DNA of 64,000 bases, from positions 1 through 64,000 of the forward strand of contig DASPTQ010000283.1 in the NCBI GenBank assembly GCA_035623335.1, in the 5' to 3' direction. Source of the stretch: JAFAGX01 sp035623335 (GTDB taxonomy: Bacteria > Acidobacteriota > Terriglobia > Terriglobales > Acidobacteriaceae). This document shows positions 8,122-17,324 of this stretch, piece by piece. The notes beneath the pieces were generated by a model, which was not told where the DNA came from, ran no database searches, and worked only from the letters and a program-made list of their open reading frames with translations. A program made the translations under genes and the position numbers. Each line of letters opens with the position of its first letter. The first letter of the stretch is position 1.

Positions 8122-9552
8122 TCAGGATTGATCCCTAAGCGAGCAGCGGGTGTCGGGCGTCGCCTCGGTCACCTCCAAATCCGAGGCCGTGCCGGCTGGG
8201 GCGTAGGCTTTAAATCCGGCGCGCTCCATGCCGCGTTGCGCCTCCGGGTTCTTCATAAAAGTTTTCCAAACAAAACCAGTCCGGATGTTTTCCGCCATGA
8301 GCATGGTGATTCCGGTATCAATGCCGATGACATCATTGTCGTACCAATTCTTCAAGGGGTTGAACGCATTTACGAATCCATACATTGTCCAAGCCTTGTC
8401 TCCGTAACGATCCTTGATGGTCCGCAACACGCGCATCACCGGCTGGGGAAGGAACGGTAACGATCCCGCGGACGCGCTGGGAGCGACCGTACCGTCAATC
8501 GGCCCCATCATGGGAGGGCCACCCCAGATGACATATCCCTTGTCGGAATCCGAGGCCGTGATTCCCCACAGGTCATTGCTGTAGTCGGGAAAGGTGGCCG
8601 CCAGCTCCAGACAGAAGCGGCGATGAACCTCGGTGGCAATGACGGAGTTATGAAAATAATCCGCGTGCAGGTCCCGCTTGCCGCGAAAATCGAACCACGC
8701 GTGGGAGTATTGGTGCACGAACAGCGGGGCGAACGATCCCACATAGCGCAGCCCATCATATTCGAAGGCGGTTCGCTTCCAGGCATTCCATGTCTCGACT
8801 TTAAGCGGGAAGGTCGAGGATCCCAAACCAAGCAAATACATCGCCATCAGTTCGCTGTAGTAGTCCCAGCGATAGGACAGAAATCCGAATTCCGGGCTCC
8901 ATCCGTGCGGCAACAGGGTGGTATCTTCGGAAAGCCAGCTCCACTCCACCCGGTTGAAAATTTCGTGCGCGAGTTGGTTGATCTCGGAGTGCGGAAAATG
9001 CTCGCGGCAGGTGAGAACCCCACAGAGCAAGAGCGCCGTGTCCACCGAGGACACTTCCGAATCCCAGATTCTTTCCCCGGTATGGATATCGGCCCAATGA
9101 AAGAAAAAACCCCGATGGGTGGGCAGCTTCTTCCACAAGAAGCGCAGGGTGGCCAGAACTCGCCCGCGCGCCTCGGAATAGGAGATGTAGCCGCGTTTCT
9201 GTCCGATCGCGAGCGCGGTCAGTCCAAAACCAGTTGCAGCGATGCTTGCCACCACCCTCTCATCCGGCGCCCGCGTGCTGGCGCGGTCTTTCACCAACCC
9301 GGTTGCCGGATTCGTCTGGTCCCAGAAATATTTGAAATTCGCCCGCTCCAGTTCCTCGAGAAACGGTTCGTCCGCAGGTACGAGGGACGTCGGAGGAGGG
9401 AGAGGTAAGAAGCAGGTGATAGAGGGTGAGTTCTCGGCCACCAGCGGTACCAAGCTTGAGCCGGCAAGCGATAGGCCAAGGCCAAGCCGCAAGCCTTCTT
9501 TCAGGAACTCACGGCGGGACCTCAAAGCACAGATCAAACTCTTTGGACCCAC
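8122..9552 (-). CDS. Tat-exported glucoamylase-family protein (PF10091 / GH144-like)
   Basis: A 476-residue protein with a twin-arginine signal (SRREFLK at residues 12-18, then a hydrophobic stretch GLGLSLAGSSLVPLV). The rest matches the glycoamylase-like (alpha/alpha)6 barrel family, which includes endo-beta-1,2-glucanases. Landmarks are LEELERANFKYFWDQTNPATG near the N-terminus, SVASTGFG-like VASIAATGFGL, GFFFHWAD, EVSSVDTALLL and YDNDVIGIDTG. It should act on glucans in the periplasm or at the cell surface. The actual linkage is unknown. Export by Tat agrees with the presence of a tatA-type gene at 18856. It stands alone between divergent neighbours. Confidence 0.82.
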   Translation of the reverse strand: MGPKSLICALRSRREFLKEGLRLGLGLSLAGSSLVPLVAENSPSITCFLPLPPPTSLVPADEPFLEELERANFKYFWDQTNPATGLVKDRASTRAPDERVVASIAATGFGLTALAIGQKRGYISYSEARGRVLATLRFLWKKLPTHRGFFFHWADIHTGERIWDSEVSSVDTALLLCGVLTCREHFPHSEINQLAHEIFNRVEWSWLSEDTTLLPHGWSPEFGFLSYRWDYYSELMAMYLLGLGSSTFPLKVETWNAWKRTAFEYDGLRYVGSFAPLFVHQYSHAWFDFRGKRDLHADYFHNSVIATEVHRRFCLELAATFPDYSNDLWGITASDSDKGYVIWGGPPMMGPIDGTVAPSASAGSLPFLPQPVMRVLRTIKDRYGDKAWTMYGFVNAFNPLKNWYDNDVIGIDTGITMLMAENIRTGFVWKTFMKNPEAQRGMERAGFKAYAPAGTASDLEVTEATPDTRCSLRDQS

Positions 9553-9773
9553 CCACTCACTGTAGAACGCGGGAAATGTGGAATGAAAGTAACAAGCTGG
9601 GCGACGAACCCCTCTTGGCTACCATCACCTTTGTAGTGTGGAGGTTGCCTGCCTCGCGCGCAGCGGTTTCGGATTTCAGCCGGATCCACCCTAGCCTCAA
9701 CGGGTGGTCCTCGGTGGTACCTCACCCCGCAATCTTGTTCACTCCATCCGGTGCGTGAATTAAAGTAGGGAGG

Positions 9774-10766
9774 ATGGTTTTCCGCGGAGGGAAACTCAAA
9801 CTGTGGGCGCTGGTTGTGAGCGCCATAGCAATGGTTTCTGAGCTATTGCTCCTCGCCAGCTGTACCAAGAAGAAGCCGGTCGTAATCAAAGGGGCAGTCA
9901 TTCGCCAGGATGAAGATCCGAGCAAGCAATCACCCATTGCCGACGCCGCGATCACGGCCTCCGGGGGGCTTTCTCAGATTCCGGTGAAGTCCGACGCAGC
10001 CGGGTTCTTCCGAATCACCATGGGGCCGGAGGTGCGGCCTGGCCAGGCAGTGGTTCTCAAGTTCCGTCACGCCGATTACCGCCCCCTTGATGTCACGCAG
10101 GTCGCCGACGATCAGCTCTACGTCGCCCGCATGGTTCCGATTCCGCACCCGGTGCCGCCGGCGCCCAATCATCCCGAAGTGAGCATCACCAATGTGGTCG
10201 TTCGCTATTCTGAGAAGACGATCACCACTACCCCAGTGGGTACGGCGGTAAGGACCTTTCAAGTCGTAAACACCCCGAATGTCCCCTGCAATGGTCGGGC
10301 CCCTTGCTCACCCGACGGAGCTTGGAAGGCGGCGATTAATTTCATAACACTCAATGCTGGCGAAGGAAACGAGTATCGTAGCGCTCGCGTCTCCTGCATT
10401 GCCGGCCCTTGTCCCTTCACGAAAATTGAGCACGACGGCTTCTCGAAGGGCGGTCAGACCATCAGCGTTTCCGTCCGCGACTGGTCCGACACCACAACCT
10501 TCCTGGTCGAGGCCGACGTGGTGCGTCCGGTCATCAGCGATCAGCTCCGGAACTCCTATCCCATGAATCTGGGACAGGCGCTCAATTTCAGCCTGCCGGC
10601 GACGGCCGAGGGGACAACGGTCGAAGCGAACGTGAATGGAGACCTCATCGTCTTTCCACTGGGACCGGCTCTCTGTATACCCTGGGCGGAATGTGAGGAG
10701 AGAACCGACACCGACCAGTCCAGGGCGTACCACTGCCAGCTCAAGCCCGGGTATCGCCTGAAGTAA
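9774..10766 (+). CDS. Lipoprotein with carboxypeptidase-regulatory-like domain
   Basis: A 330-residue predicted lipoprotein. A signal segment ends in the lipobox LLLAS-C with Cys30. Residues of about 36-120 (VVIKGAVIRQDEDPS to VARMVPI) have the pattern of a carboxypeptidase-regulatory-like beta-sandwich (SDAAGFFRITM) found in many acidobacterial surface proteins. The rest is beta-rich without a family I recognise. It is likely anchored in the outer membrane. Specific function is unknown. Confidence 0.65.
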   Translation: MVFRGGKLKLWALVVSAIAMVSELLLLASCTKKKPVVIKGAVIRQDEDPSKQSPIADAAITASGGLSQIPVKSDAAGFFRITMGPEVRPGQAVVLKFRHADYRPLDVTQVADDQLYVARMVPIPHPVPPAPNHPEVSITNVVVRYSEKTITTTPVGTAVRTFQVVNTPNVPCNGRAPCSPDGAWKAAINFITLNAGEGNEYRSARVSCIAGPCPFTKIEHDGFSKGGQTISVSVRDWSDTTTFLVEADVVRPVISDQLRNSYPMNLGQALNFSLPATAEGTTVEANVNGDLIVFPLGPALCIPWAECEERTDTDQSRAYHCQLKPGYRLK

Positions 10767-10788
10767 TCGCGAGTGCGATCAGCGCCGA

Positions 10789-11301
10789 TCAGGCCGGTAC
10801 CGATGTGATCTCGTACCGGTAGGAGTTGCGCCCGGCCGCGTCGGGTCGGGAGCCGACACGAATGGCCCCCAGTTTCTCGATCGCCTTTTGGGAACGCAGG
10901 TTCTCCGGGCCGATGAGAAAGACTACGCGTTCGACAAATTGAAAAGCGTGCCGCAACATGAGCTGCTTCATCTCTCGGTTATACTTGCCGCCCCAGTGCG
11001 ATCGCGCCAGAAATGTCCAGCCGATTTCCACTTCGCTGACCTGCTCGTTGTGGGCGTGGAATCGGGACGATCCAATGATCTTGCCATCCTGACGATCGAG
11101 AGCCGTCAGGGCACCGCCCGAGGCCAGCGAGTCACGGAAGAAGGCGCGGAATACGTCGGGCTGGTAGCGATCCCGGACCGGATGCTGCTCCCAAAGCAGA
11201 GGGTCCGACGCGACCGCGAACAGACCATCCCAGTCATCTGCGCGCAGCGGCCTGAGCTCCAGCAGCGCGCCCTTCATGGTGGGCTGAAAATCAAAAGCCA
11301 T
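10789..11301 (-). CDS. GNAT family N-acetyltransferase, RimJ/RimL type
   Basis: A 170-residue acetyltransferase. It starts with LLELRPLRADDWDGLF, has the beta4 stretch SEVEIGWTFLARSHWGGKYN, where the acetyl-CoA pyrophosphate loop is a variant (HWGGKYN in place of the usual RGRGIG type), and ends with ENLRSQKAIEKLGA. This is the usual plan of RimJ/RimL-like enzymes that acetylate protein N-termini or small amines. Substrate unknown. It converges with the lipoprotein gene. Confidence 0.85.
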   Translation of the reverse strand: MAFDFQPTMKGALLELRPLRADDWDGLFAVASDPLLWEQHPVRDRYQPDVFRAFFRDSLASGGALTALDRQDGKIIGSSRFHAHNEQVSEVEIGWTFLARSHWGGKYNREMKQLMLRHAFQFVERVVFLIGPENLRSQKAIEKLGAIRVGSRPDAAGRNSYRYEITSVPA

Positions 11302-11610
11302 CTTCTAAACTCCCAATGCCATCCTAGAAATCGACGGGAGGCGGGGACCGAGCAACTAGCCCATGGCCGCGGAGGTGTTCGGATTCACCAATCTCGACAC
11401 CGCCAGTCCGCGGCGCGCTGAGCTGAAAACCTCCCGCTCTGGTCGGGCGCTTGATCTCTGCCTTGGGCCCTGATAAGAACTCTACAACCGTTTTGCGGTC
11501 GTTGTGTTGAACAGGCTGAAGTACAAAAGCAGGTTGAGCTAGGTCCACGGAGTAAAGGTGAGCTTCGCCCGAATGCCTCCTGCCGGGGAAGAAGAAGGGA
11601 GACGGTTTTC
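11302..11610. other. Gene-free interval between GNAT and BON genes
   Basis: These 309 bases separate divergent genes, so promoters for both should lie here. I see no convincing coding frame, no tRNA and no strong promoter match. A GGGAG ribosome binding site precedes the BON gene at about 11598. Confidence 0.5.
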
Positions 11611-12144
11611 ATGAGACTTCGACGCATGCTTTCGATAGCAGCTGCCGTATCGGTTCTCGCATTCCCGCTGGCTGCCCAGAGGGAAGTTTCGCCCAAAGCG
11701 GAAGAGCGCATTCAGAAAGAAGTCCGCCATGAACTGGTGATGCTGCCGTATTTGAACGTGTTCGACAACCTCGCCTTCAAGGTGGACGGTTATAACGTCA
11801 CCCTTTTCGGACAGGTCGTGAATCCAACGCTCAAATCTGATGCCGAGAATGCGGTCAAGAGAATTGAAGGGGTGGAGAATGTTACCAACCAAATCGAAGT
11901 CCTTCCCCCTTCCCCCATGGATGACCAGCTCCGGCGCCGGCTGTTCTCTGCCATCTACGGCTATCCCGCTCTGCAGCGCTATGCCCTGCCGACCATCAAG
12001 CCGATCCGCATCATTGTGAAGAACGGCCGCGCCACGCTCGAGGGCGTGGTGGATAGCGAAAGCGACAAGAATCTCGTGGGTCTACGGGCCAACGGTGTTC
12101 CGGGACTGTTTTCTATGACCAACCACCTGGTGGTGGCGAAGTGA
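11611..12144 (+). CDS. Periplasmic protein with two BON domains
   Basis: A 177-residue protein with a cleavable signal peptide (MRLRRMLSIAAAVSVLAFPLAAQ). Two BON repeats follow. The first is about residues 35-100 (KVDGYNVTLFGQVVNPTLK then IEGVENVTNQIEVLP), the second about 105-177 (RIIVKNGRATLEGVVDSE then LFSMTNHLVVAK). BON domains bind membranes or ligands and occur in OsmY-like stress proteins. It is likely periplasmic. It converges with the TonB-like gene. Confidence 0.85.
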   Translation: MRLRRMLSIAAAVSVLAFPLAAQREVSPKAEERIQKEVRHELVMLPYLNVFDNLAFKVDGYNVTLFGQVVNPTLKSDAENAVKRIEGVENVTNQIEVLPPSPMDDQLRRRLFSAIYGYPALQRYALPTIKPIRIIVKNGRATLEGVVDSESDKNLVGLRANGVPGLFSMTNHLVVAK

Positions 12145-12156
12145 TCCCTGCGGCTT

Positions 12157-13242
12157 CTACTCGAGATCTCTCGGTCCGGGGTTGTAGAAGTAATGAAAGC
12201 GCAGAGCTAGATACTGGCCCGTGAACTCGGGGGGCAGCGGAGGAAAGGGATCCGACGCCGTGATACTCCCATACGCAGCGCGATCCAAGGCGATATCACC
12301 AGAGGACCCGCCCTGTTCGTATTGCAACCCCGCGACTCGACCGTCCTTCAGGATGGCGAACACGATCGCGACTTTGCCCTTCTTCCCCATCATGGCCGAC
12401 TCGGGCATCAGTTGGTCCCAGTTCATCTTGACTACATGCAGCACGCGCGTTAGGTAAGGACCGAAGTCGACGCCCTGGGTGTCGCTGAGGATGTCCATGG
12501 GGCCCATCACTCGACCCCGGTTCCCCTGACCTAGACCATAATCCCCTCCACTTCCGGCATAACCGCCACGACTCTCCGCTGCGGCGCGCGTGGCTTGCGC
12601 AATTTGGGCCCCCGGAGACAGAGCTTTATTGGTAAACGGATTGACGGCTGGCTGCGGGGTCTGCAACTTCGCCATTTGATTGGCAGGGGGAGGCGGAGGC
12701 ACGGCTGCCGGCTGAGGGTTGCTCTGGGCTGCGGCCGGAGCAGGCGGGGACGGTTGCTCAGCCGGCCCGGGCGGGGCGCTTGGGCCGGGAGGGCCTGGGC
12801 GGCTGGCGTCCAAAATCTTCTTCAACTCCTTGCGATCGAGCTGAGGCGCCCTTGAGGTGGCGATCCGGTCCTTGTCGGAAATGATATTCGTATCCGGACG
12901 TTTGCTGATCTTCTGCGCATCGGGAGGCAGTTCAAGAAAGGTGAGATCCTTGCCCTCGGGCAATGCGTGCTGCTTCACCATCACGGCCTGCCGCGGCAGA
13001 AACCGCACCAGCCTGTCGGAATTCACGATGACGAGGACGACCAAAAGGTGAACGACGATGGAAATCCAGAATGCTTCCCGGCGACGGGAATGGTCGAGAT
13101 CATCCTGCAACTGAAGGAGCAAAGCTGGAGGCGCATCGATGTCACGATAGGCCGACTCCCAATAGCGCGCATCATATAGTTCCACGCTCTCGCGCCCACT
13201 TTCCCGTGGCCCTCGAGGAGGCGGAATTTGGGTAGTCGACAC
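12157..13242 (-). CDS. TonB-like energy transducer
   Basis: A 361-residue protein with a cytoplasmic N-terminus of about 60 residues, one membrane helix (WISIVVHLLVVLVIVNS), a long proline/alanine/glutamine linker with collagen-like PGPPGPSAPPGP, and a C-terminal TonB-type domain (VAIVFAILKDGRVAGLQYEQ then FPPLPPEF). It should span the periplasm and pass proton-motive force to outer-membrane receptors. The cytoplasmic extension of about 60 residues before the helix is longer than in standard TonB. No ExbB/ExbD genes lie in the window. Confidence 0.82.
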   Translation of the reverse strand: MSTTQIPPPRGPRESGRESVELYDARYWESAYRDIDAPPALLLQLQDDLDHSRRREAFWISIVVHLLVVLVIVNSDRLVRFLPRQAVMVKQHALPEGKDLTFLELPPDAQKISKRPDTNIISDKDRIATSRAPQLDRKELKKILDASRPGPPGPSAPPGPAEQPSPPAPAAAQSNPQPAAVPPPPPANQMAKLQTPQPAVNPFTNKALSPGAQIAQATRAAAESRGGYAGSGGDYGLGQGNRGRVMGPMDILSDTQGVDFGPYLTRVLHVVKMNWDQLMPESAMMGKKGKVAIVFAILKDGRVAGLQYEQGGSSGDIALDRAAYGSITASDPFPPLPPEFTGQYLALRFHYFYNPGPRDLE

Positions 13243-13464
13243 CGATAACTCACCTAGCGGTTAGATTCGGAAGCGTTCGCCATCCGTTGCAAGCAAAGCC
13301 CTTCCGAGTTCCTAACCTCGGGAGAGAGGCTAGGGGCCGTCGGTGGCTTGGTAGGCCTATTCTCGCACTTTTTCGAGCAATCTGCGACCGCTCCTGGGGC
13401 TCCGGGTTACCCTCGGTCGCATCCTAGCGCCGAAGCTATATCCCTGGACATTGGCAAGCTGGTT

Positions 13465-14523
13465 TCACGAGCTAAGTTCATCCAAATGAAGTCTCCTGCC
13501 GTGTTCGCGTATGGCCCGGATGATGTCGAGGGCGAGAGAAAGGGCCTGACGGCCATCGTCCAGGCCGACCAGGGGCTGAGAGCGCGATCGCACACAGTCC
13601 AGGAAGGCCATCAACTCGGCTTCTAAGGGTTCCCCGGACACGGTTGGCAGCCGGGCCATTTGAATTCGTGGATTCACCGAGGCGGTGGCCGCAGGATCGT
13701 TCTGGCCGACGCTGAAAACCAGGACGTCCTGGCGGCCGTAGTCGATCGACACGTACTGTTTGGGCTGAAAAAAACGCAGTTTGCGCACCCGTTCGGTCGA
13801 GACCCGGCTGGCGGTGAAGTTCGCGACACACCCGGACTCGAATTCGACCCTGACGTTGGCAATGTCAACCTTGTCGGACAAAACAGGCAGGCCGACGGCG
13901 CGAATCGTCTCGACCTGCGACTTTACAAACGAGAGCACCACATCGAGGTCGTGAATCATCAAGTCCAGCACCACATCAATGTCCAGGGATCGGGGAGTAA
14001 ACTCGCTCAGCCGATGCACTTCAAAAAACATGGGTCTAGTAACGATCGGCAAGGTGGCGCGGACGGCGGGGTTAAAGCGCTCCAGATGACCTACCTGCAC
14101 AATACGGCCGAGGCGCGCGGCGAGACCGGAAAGCTCATCGGCTTCATCGAGGGAACATACCAGAGGCTTTTCAATGAGCACATCCACTCCGGCCTCCATC
14201 AGCTGCCGCGCGACGGCGAAATGGTACAGAGTGGGGACCGCGACGGAAGCGGCCTGGATCTCGCGATGGGCGGAAAGCAGGACTTGGACGGAAGCGAAAG
14301 CTTGGCAACCGAATTCGTACGCAACCTTGTTCGCCCGATCCATGTCGGAATCAATCACTCCGACCAGACGTACTCCCTTTCCGACTTTTGCTAGCTGCTG
14401 ATAGACCCGGGCGTGATTGCGTCCGAACGCGCCAACTCCGACGACTGCGACGTGAATCAGGTGGTCCGTAGACAGGTTCCGCTCGCGGCGGCCGATTGCC
14501 GGAAAGTCTTGATTTAACCACAA
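13465..14523 (-). CDS. Gfo/Idh/MocA family oxidoreductase in the lipid A cluster (GnnA-like candidate)
   Basis: A 352-residue NAD(P)-dependent sugar dehydrogenase. The Rossmann motif is VAVVGVGAFGRNHARVY, the family signature is DVLIEKPLVCSLDEADEL, and VQVGHLERFNPAVRA and DLMIHDLDVVL form the substrate domain. It is the last gene of a minus-strand run with fabZ, lpxA and lpxI. In Acidithiobacillus and Leptospira an oxidoreductase of this kind (GnnA) oxidises UDP-GlcNAc at C3, so that GnnB can aminate it for amide-linked lipid A. By position this gene is a candidate for the same role, but no GnnB-like aminotransferase is in the window. The start is uncertain: TTG at 14523 with no clear ribosome binding site. 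Confidence 0.78.
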   Translation of the reverse strand: MWLNQDFPAIGRRERNLSTDHLIHVAVVGVGAFGRNHARVYQQLAKVGKGVRLVGVIDSDMDRANKVAYEFGCQAFASVQVLLSAHREIQAASVAVPTLYHFAVARQLMEAGVDVLIEKPLVCSLDEADELSGLAARLGRIVQVGHLERFNPAVRATLPIVTRPMFFEVHRLSEFTPRSLDIDVVLDLMIHDLDVVLSFVKSQVETIRAVGLPVLSDKVDIANVRVEFESGCVANFTASRVSTERVRKLRFFQPKQYVSIDYGRQDVLVFSVGQNDPAATASVNPRIQMARLPTVSGEPLEAELMAFLDCVRSRSQPLVGLDDGRQALSLALDIIRAIREHGRRLHLDELSS

Positions 14524-14547
14524 GCGCGCAAAATCAAATAGGACAGT

Positions 14548-15015
14548 TCATCGGAACTTTTTGAGCAGCGCGATCTGGCCGGCGTGATAGAGCTCGTGCT
14601 GGACAATCCCGCTAAACATGTAGAAGAAGGTGTGATAGGTCGCTCTCTTACCTGGGACTTGCTTTCCCAATCGCGAGTCGGGAAACCGGGCCACGGCTCT
14701 TGCCAGTTGGTTATGGGTGTCCTTCAACTTCTCGATGGACTCGCGCCAGGCCGTCTCACTGGTCTCGACCACCGGCGGGAAATTCTGTTTCTCGGATAAG
14801 GAGACTCGGGCCCCGCCCGCCCGGCGGCGGACCGCGTCGTCCCAGGCGCTGATATGCAGCACCAGCTCCCAGATGGTGTGAGCATTCTTAATGGGACGAG
14901 CGGCAGCGGTTTTGCCATCGACACCGGCCAGGAGTTTGAGCACGGAGTCGCCATGCCAGGCATTTCCCTCAAAAGCGCGGCGAATTTGGTCGGCCAAGCG
15001 AGCACTCTCAGTCAT
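14548..15015 (-). CDS. DinB/YfiT-like four-helix protein
   Basis: A 155-residue member of the DinB superfamily, a metal-binding four-helix bundle related to thiol transferases. Histidines sit at the usual places in WELVLHISAWDDAV and VQHELYHAGQIALL. The start at 15015 is supported by a GAGGAG ribosome binding site. The frame is open further upstream, but that part is unlike protein. It lies between lpxI and the Gfo/Idh/MocA gene, on the same strand and closely spaced, although no link to lipid A is known for this family. Confidence 0.85.
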   Translation of the reverse strand: MTESARLADQIRRAFEGNAWHGDSVLKLLAGVDGKTAAARPIKNAHTIWELVLHISAWDDAVRRRAGGARVSLSEKQNFPPVVETSETAWRESIEKLKDTHNQLARAVARFPDSRLGKQVPGKRATYHTFFYMFSGIVQHELYHAGQIALLKKFR

Positions 15016-15089
15016 CGCGGATTCTCCTCTTGCGTAGCATAGAGTTCGACGACGGAGGCAAAGAAATGGATTTGAGGAAATTTCGACCT

Positions 15090-15932
15090 TCAATCGGCCA
15101 CGACCGCAATGTGCGCCGCATCGGCCGCGCGGAGGATGGCGTCTCCGTCCAGCAGCAAGCACTTCCCTGCATCTAGGGCCAGGCAGGTAGCTTGGGCAGC
15201 GCGCATGACTTCGATCGTCCGGACGCCGATCACGGGGACGTCGAACCGCATGTCCTGATTGGGCTTAGAAATCTTTACCACGGTAAGAGCGCGGCTCAGC
15301 GTGGAAGCCTTCGCTTCGAGCGATGCCATGATGCGCCCGGCACGCTCGATAGTGGCATCGGTACCTTCCATGGCTTCGACGGCAACGCAGGCACCGTCAG
15401 CCACCACCACCGTTTGACCGATGTCGTATTGGGCCAAATGCCGAGCCAGCACCCGCCCGTACTCGATGTTGTTGTTCTCCGCCTCGCTCGGCTTGCGTTG
15501 GGTGAGCACGCCGCGCCTAGCCTGTAGCGGTTCGAGCAGCGAGGTGGAATTCTCTAACGTAATGCCCTCGTCGCCTAAGACTTTGGCAATCGCGCCGAGC
15601 AACGCATCCGTGTTTCGGGTGCGCAGATTAAGCAGCAACTTCGCCAAACGCCGATCGGGACGGATGCTCGAGAAGATCTGCTTGTGCTTTACCTGACCAG
15701 CCATGACAGCCCGGGACACACCTTCCCGGTGAAAAGTTTCGATCAGCTTGGAAAGCTCTCCCAGGGAGAGCCAGTGAACTGCAGCTGCCCCGTGATTCTC
15801 GATGTCAGGGAAAGTCTCTTCCTTGATCGCAGCCACCACCACGTCGAAGCCCTGGGCTTGCGCCGCCTCGAGCACAAGAAAGGGGAAACGACCGTTCCCG
15901 GCGATGAGTCCGAGTTTCTGCTTGACCGGCAT
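15090..15932 (-). CDS. lpxI: UDP-2,3-diacylglucosamine pyrophosphatase LpxI
   Basis: A 280-residue protein of the LpxI (DUF1009) family, which cleaves UDP-2,3-diacylglucosamine to lipid X plus UMP and replaces LpxH in some Gram-negatives. Family landmarks are LGLIAGNGRFPFLVLEAA at the N-terminus, AVMAGQVKHKQIF, and the C-terminal FDVPVIGVRTIEVMRAA with CLLLDGDAILRAAD. ATG at 15932 is preferred to the in-frame GTG at 15965 because it begins the conserved domain. It lies directly downstream of lpxA, as in many lipid A operons. Confidence 0.95.
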   Translation of the reverse strand: MPVKQKLGLIAGNGRFPFLVLEAAQAQGFDVVVAAIKEETFPDIENHGAAAVHWLSLGELSKLIETFHREGVSRAVMAGQVKHKQIFSSIRPDRRLAKLLLNLRTRNTDALLGAIAKVLGDEGITLENSTSLLEPLQARRGVLTQRKPSEAENNNIEYGRVLARHLAQYDIGQTVVVADGACVAVEAMEGTDATIERAGRIMASLEAKASTLSRALTVVKISKPNQDMRFDVPVIGVRTIEVMRAAQATCLALDAGKCLLLDGDAILRAADAAHIAVVAD

Positions 15933-15992
15933 GCTTGCTCTTAGGTGTACCCGGTGATCAACCACGGGTGGTCATCGAGGTCTTGACCGCCG

Positions 15993-16775
15993 TCACTTGA
16001 TCACGCCTCGCTCGGAGGCTTCGACGAAGCGGATTAACATGTCGACGTCTTCGCCACGATCGGACTCTTGTTTCAGCTTCTCCAAGGCTTGCGAGGTGTT
16101 GAGCTTGGAGGCCAGCAGAACTTTATAGGCATGATGAATCTTGCGGATCCTCTCCCGGCTGAAACCTCGGCGCTCCAGGCCCGTCGCGTTGAGACCGTAA
16201 GCGTGCGTATCTCGGGCAGCCGCGGTCTTGGAGAAAGGTAAGACGTCCCGGGTTATCGTCGTGCCGCCTCCGACGAACGAATAGGCGCCAATGCGAACGA
16301 AGTGGTGCACCGGGCACAAGGCCCCTACCGTAGCCCAGTCCTCCACAATGACGTGCCCTCCCAGAGTGGCGGCATTGGCCAGAATCACTCGGTCCCCGAT
16401 CCTGCAATCATGGGCGACGTGGCTGTAGGCCATGATCAAAGTGTGGCTGCCTACACGAGTTACCCCCCCGCCTTTCAGCGTGCCCCGATTGATCGTCACG
16501 AACTCTCGAATTTGGTTGTGATCGCCCATTTCAAGACGCGTAGGTTCGCCCTGGTAGGTCAGATCCTGGGGTGCGGTGCCGATCGAGGAAAAGGAGAAAA
16601 AGGTGTTGTTCGCACCGATTTGGGACGGACCTTCTATTACGACGTGAGAAACCAGGCGACAGCGTTCGCCTAGTTCCACTCCCCGGCCGACCACACAATA
16701 GGGGCCGATCTGGCAGCTCGAGTCAATTTTCGCGCCTGGATCGAGGATGGCGGTGGGGTGGACGGTCATCGGCAT
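15993..16775 (-). CDS. lpxA: Acyl-ACP--UDP-N-acetylglucosamine O-acyltransferase LpxA
   Basis: A 260-residue left-handed beta-helix acyltransferase, first enzyme of lipid A synthesis. Hexapeptide repeats run from VHPTAILDPGAKIDSSCQIG to about residue 185, followed by a helical C-terminus (SRERIRKIHHAYKVLL). The catalytic histidine region reads IMAYSHVAHDCRIGD, with further histidines in CPVHHFVRIG. Length equals the family norm (about 262). It is 30 bases downstream of fabZ and 60 upstream of lpxI, consistent with one operon. Many homologues act on an O- or N-acyl acceptor, and the neighbouring GnnA-like gene leaves that choice open. Confidence 0.96.
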   Translation of the reverse strand: MPMTVHPTAILDPGAKIDSSCQIGPYCVVGRGVELGERCRLVSHVVIEGPSQIGANNTFFSFSSIGTAPQDLTYQGEPTRLEMGDHNQIREFVTINRGTLKGGGVTRVGSHTLIMAYSHVAHDCRIGDRVILANAATLGGHVIVEDWATVGALCPVHHFVRIGAYSFVGGGTTITRDVLPFSKTAAARDTHAYGLNATGLERRGFSRERIRKIHHAYKVLLASKLNTSQALEKLKQESDRGEDVDMLIRFVEASERGVIK

Positions 16776-16805
16776 CTAAAAGCTAAAGGGTCCCGGCCGT
16801 ACCCC

Positions 16806-17324
16806 TCATTCGGCCTCGGCGACCTCCTCGGAAGCAACCCGCGAACGGTTCACCAGCCTGCAGGTTACGGTGGCCTCGGCGGCTCGCTTTTCATCCACGA
16901 AAGCTTTCCCTTCCATGCGCACCGCATCGCCACGCCACGCCTTCACCTCGATCTCGATGCGCAGCTGGTCTCCGGGAACAACCGGTCGGCGAAACCGGGC
17001 GCGTTCAATGCCGGTGAAGAGCATCAGCTTGCTGTCGCGATCCTCTACTTCGGTGAGCAGCAGCGCTCCGCCGGCTTGTGCAATCGCCTCCACGATGAGC
17101 ACGCCGGGCATCACCGGTGTACCGGGAAAGTGGCCGATAAAGAATGGTTCGTTGACCGTGACGTTCTTGATGGCCACGATCCGCTCCCTGCGCCGAAAAT
17201 CAATCACCCGGTCAATCAGCAGGAAGGGATAGCGATGCGGAAGGATGTGCATGATCTGGTTGATATCGAGCGTGGTGCTCGAGGCGACGGGAGTCTCGGT
17301 CATCGGGCGAGTAGTGTCGCTCAT
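16806..17324 (-). CDS. fabZ: 3-hydroxyacyl-[ACP] dehydratase FabZ
   Basis: A 172-residue hot-dog-fold dehydratase of fatty acid synthesis. The catalytic histidine is in GHFPGTPVMPGVLIVEA, with the glutamate in the same stretch. DINQIMHILPHRYPFLLIDR is the standard N-terminus. It begins about 20 residues earlier than the shortest homologues. FabZ competes with LpxA for hydroxyacyl-ACP, and the two genes are commonly adjacent as here. It is the first gene of the minus-strand lipid A run, and the promoter should lie in 17325-17400. Confidence 0.95.
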   Translation of the reverse strand: MSDTTRPMTETPVASSTTLDINQIMHILPHRYPFLLIDRVIDFRRRERIVAIKNVTVNEPFFIGHFPGTPVMPGVLIVEAIAQAGGALLLTEVEDRDSKLMLFTGIERARFRRPVVPGDQLRIEIEVKAWRGDAVRMEGKAFVDEKRAAEATVTCRLVNRSRVASEEVAEAE

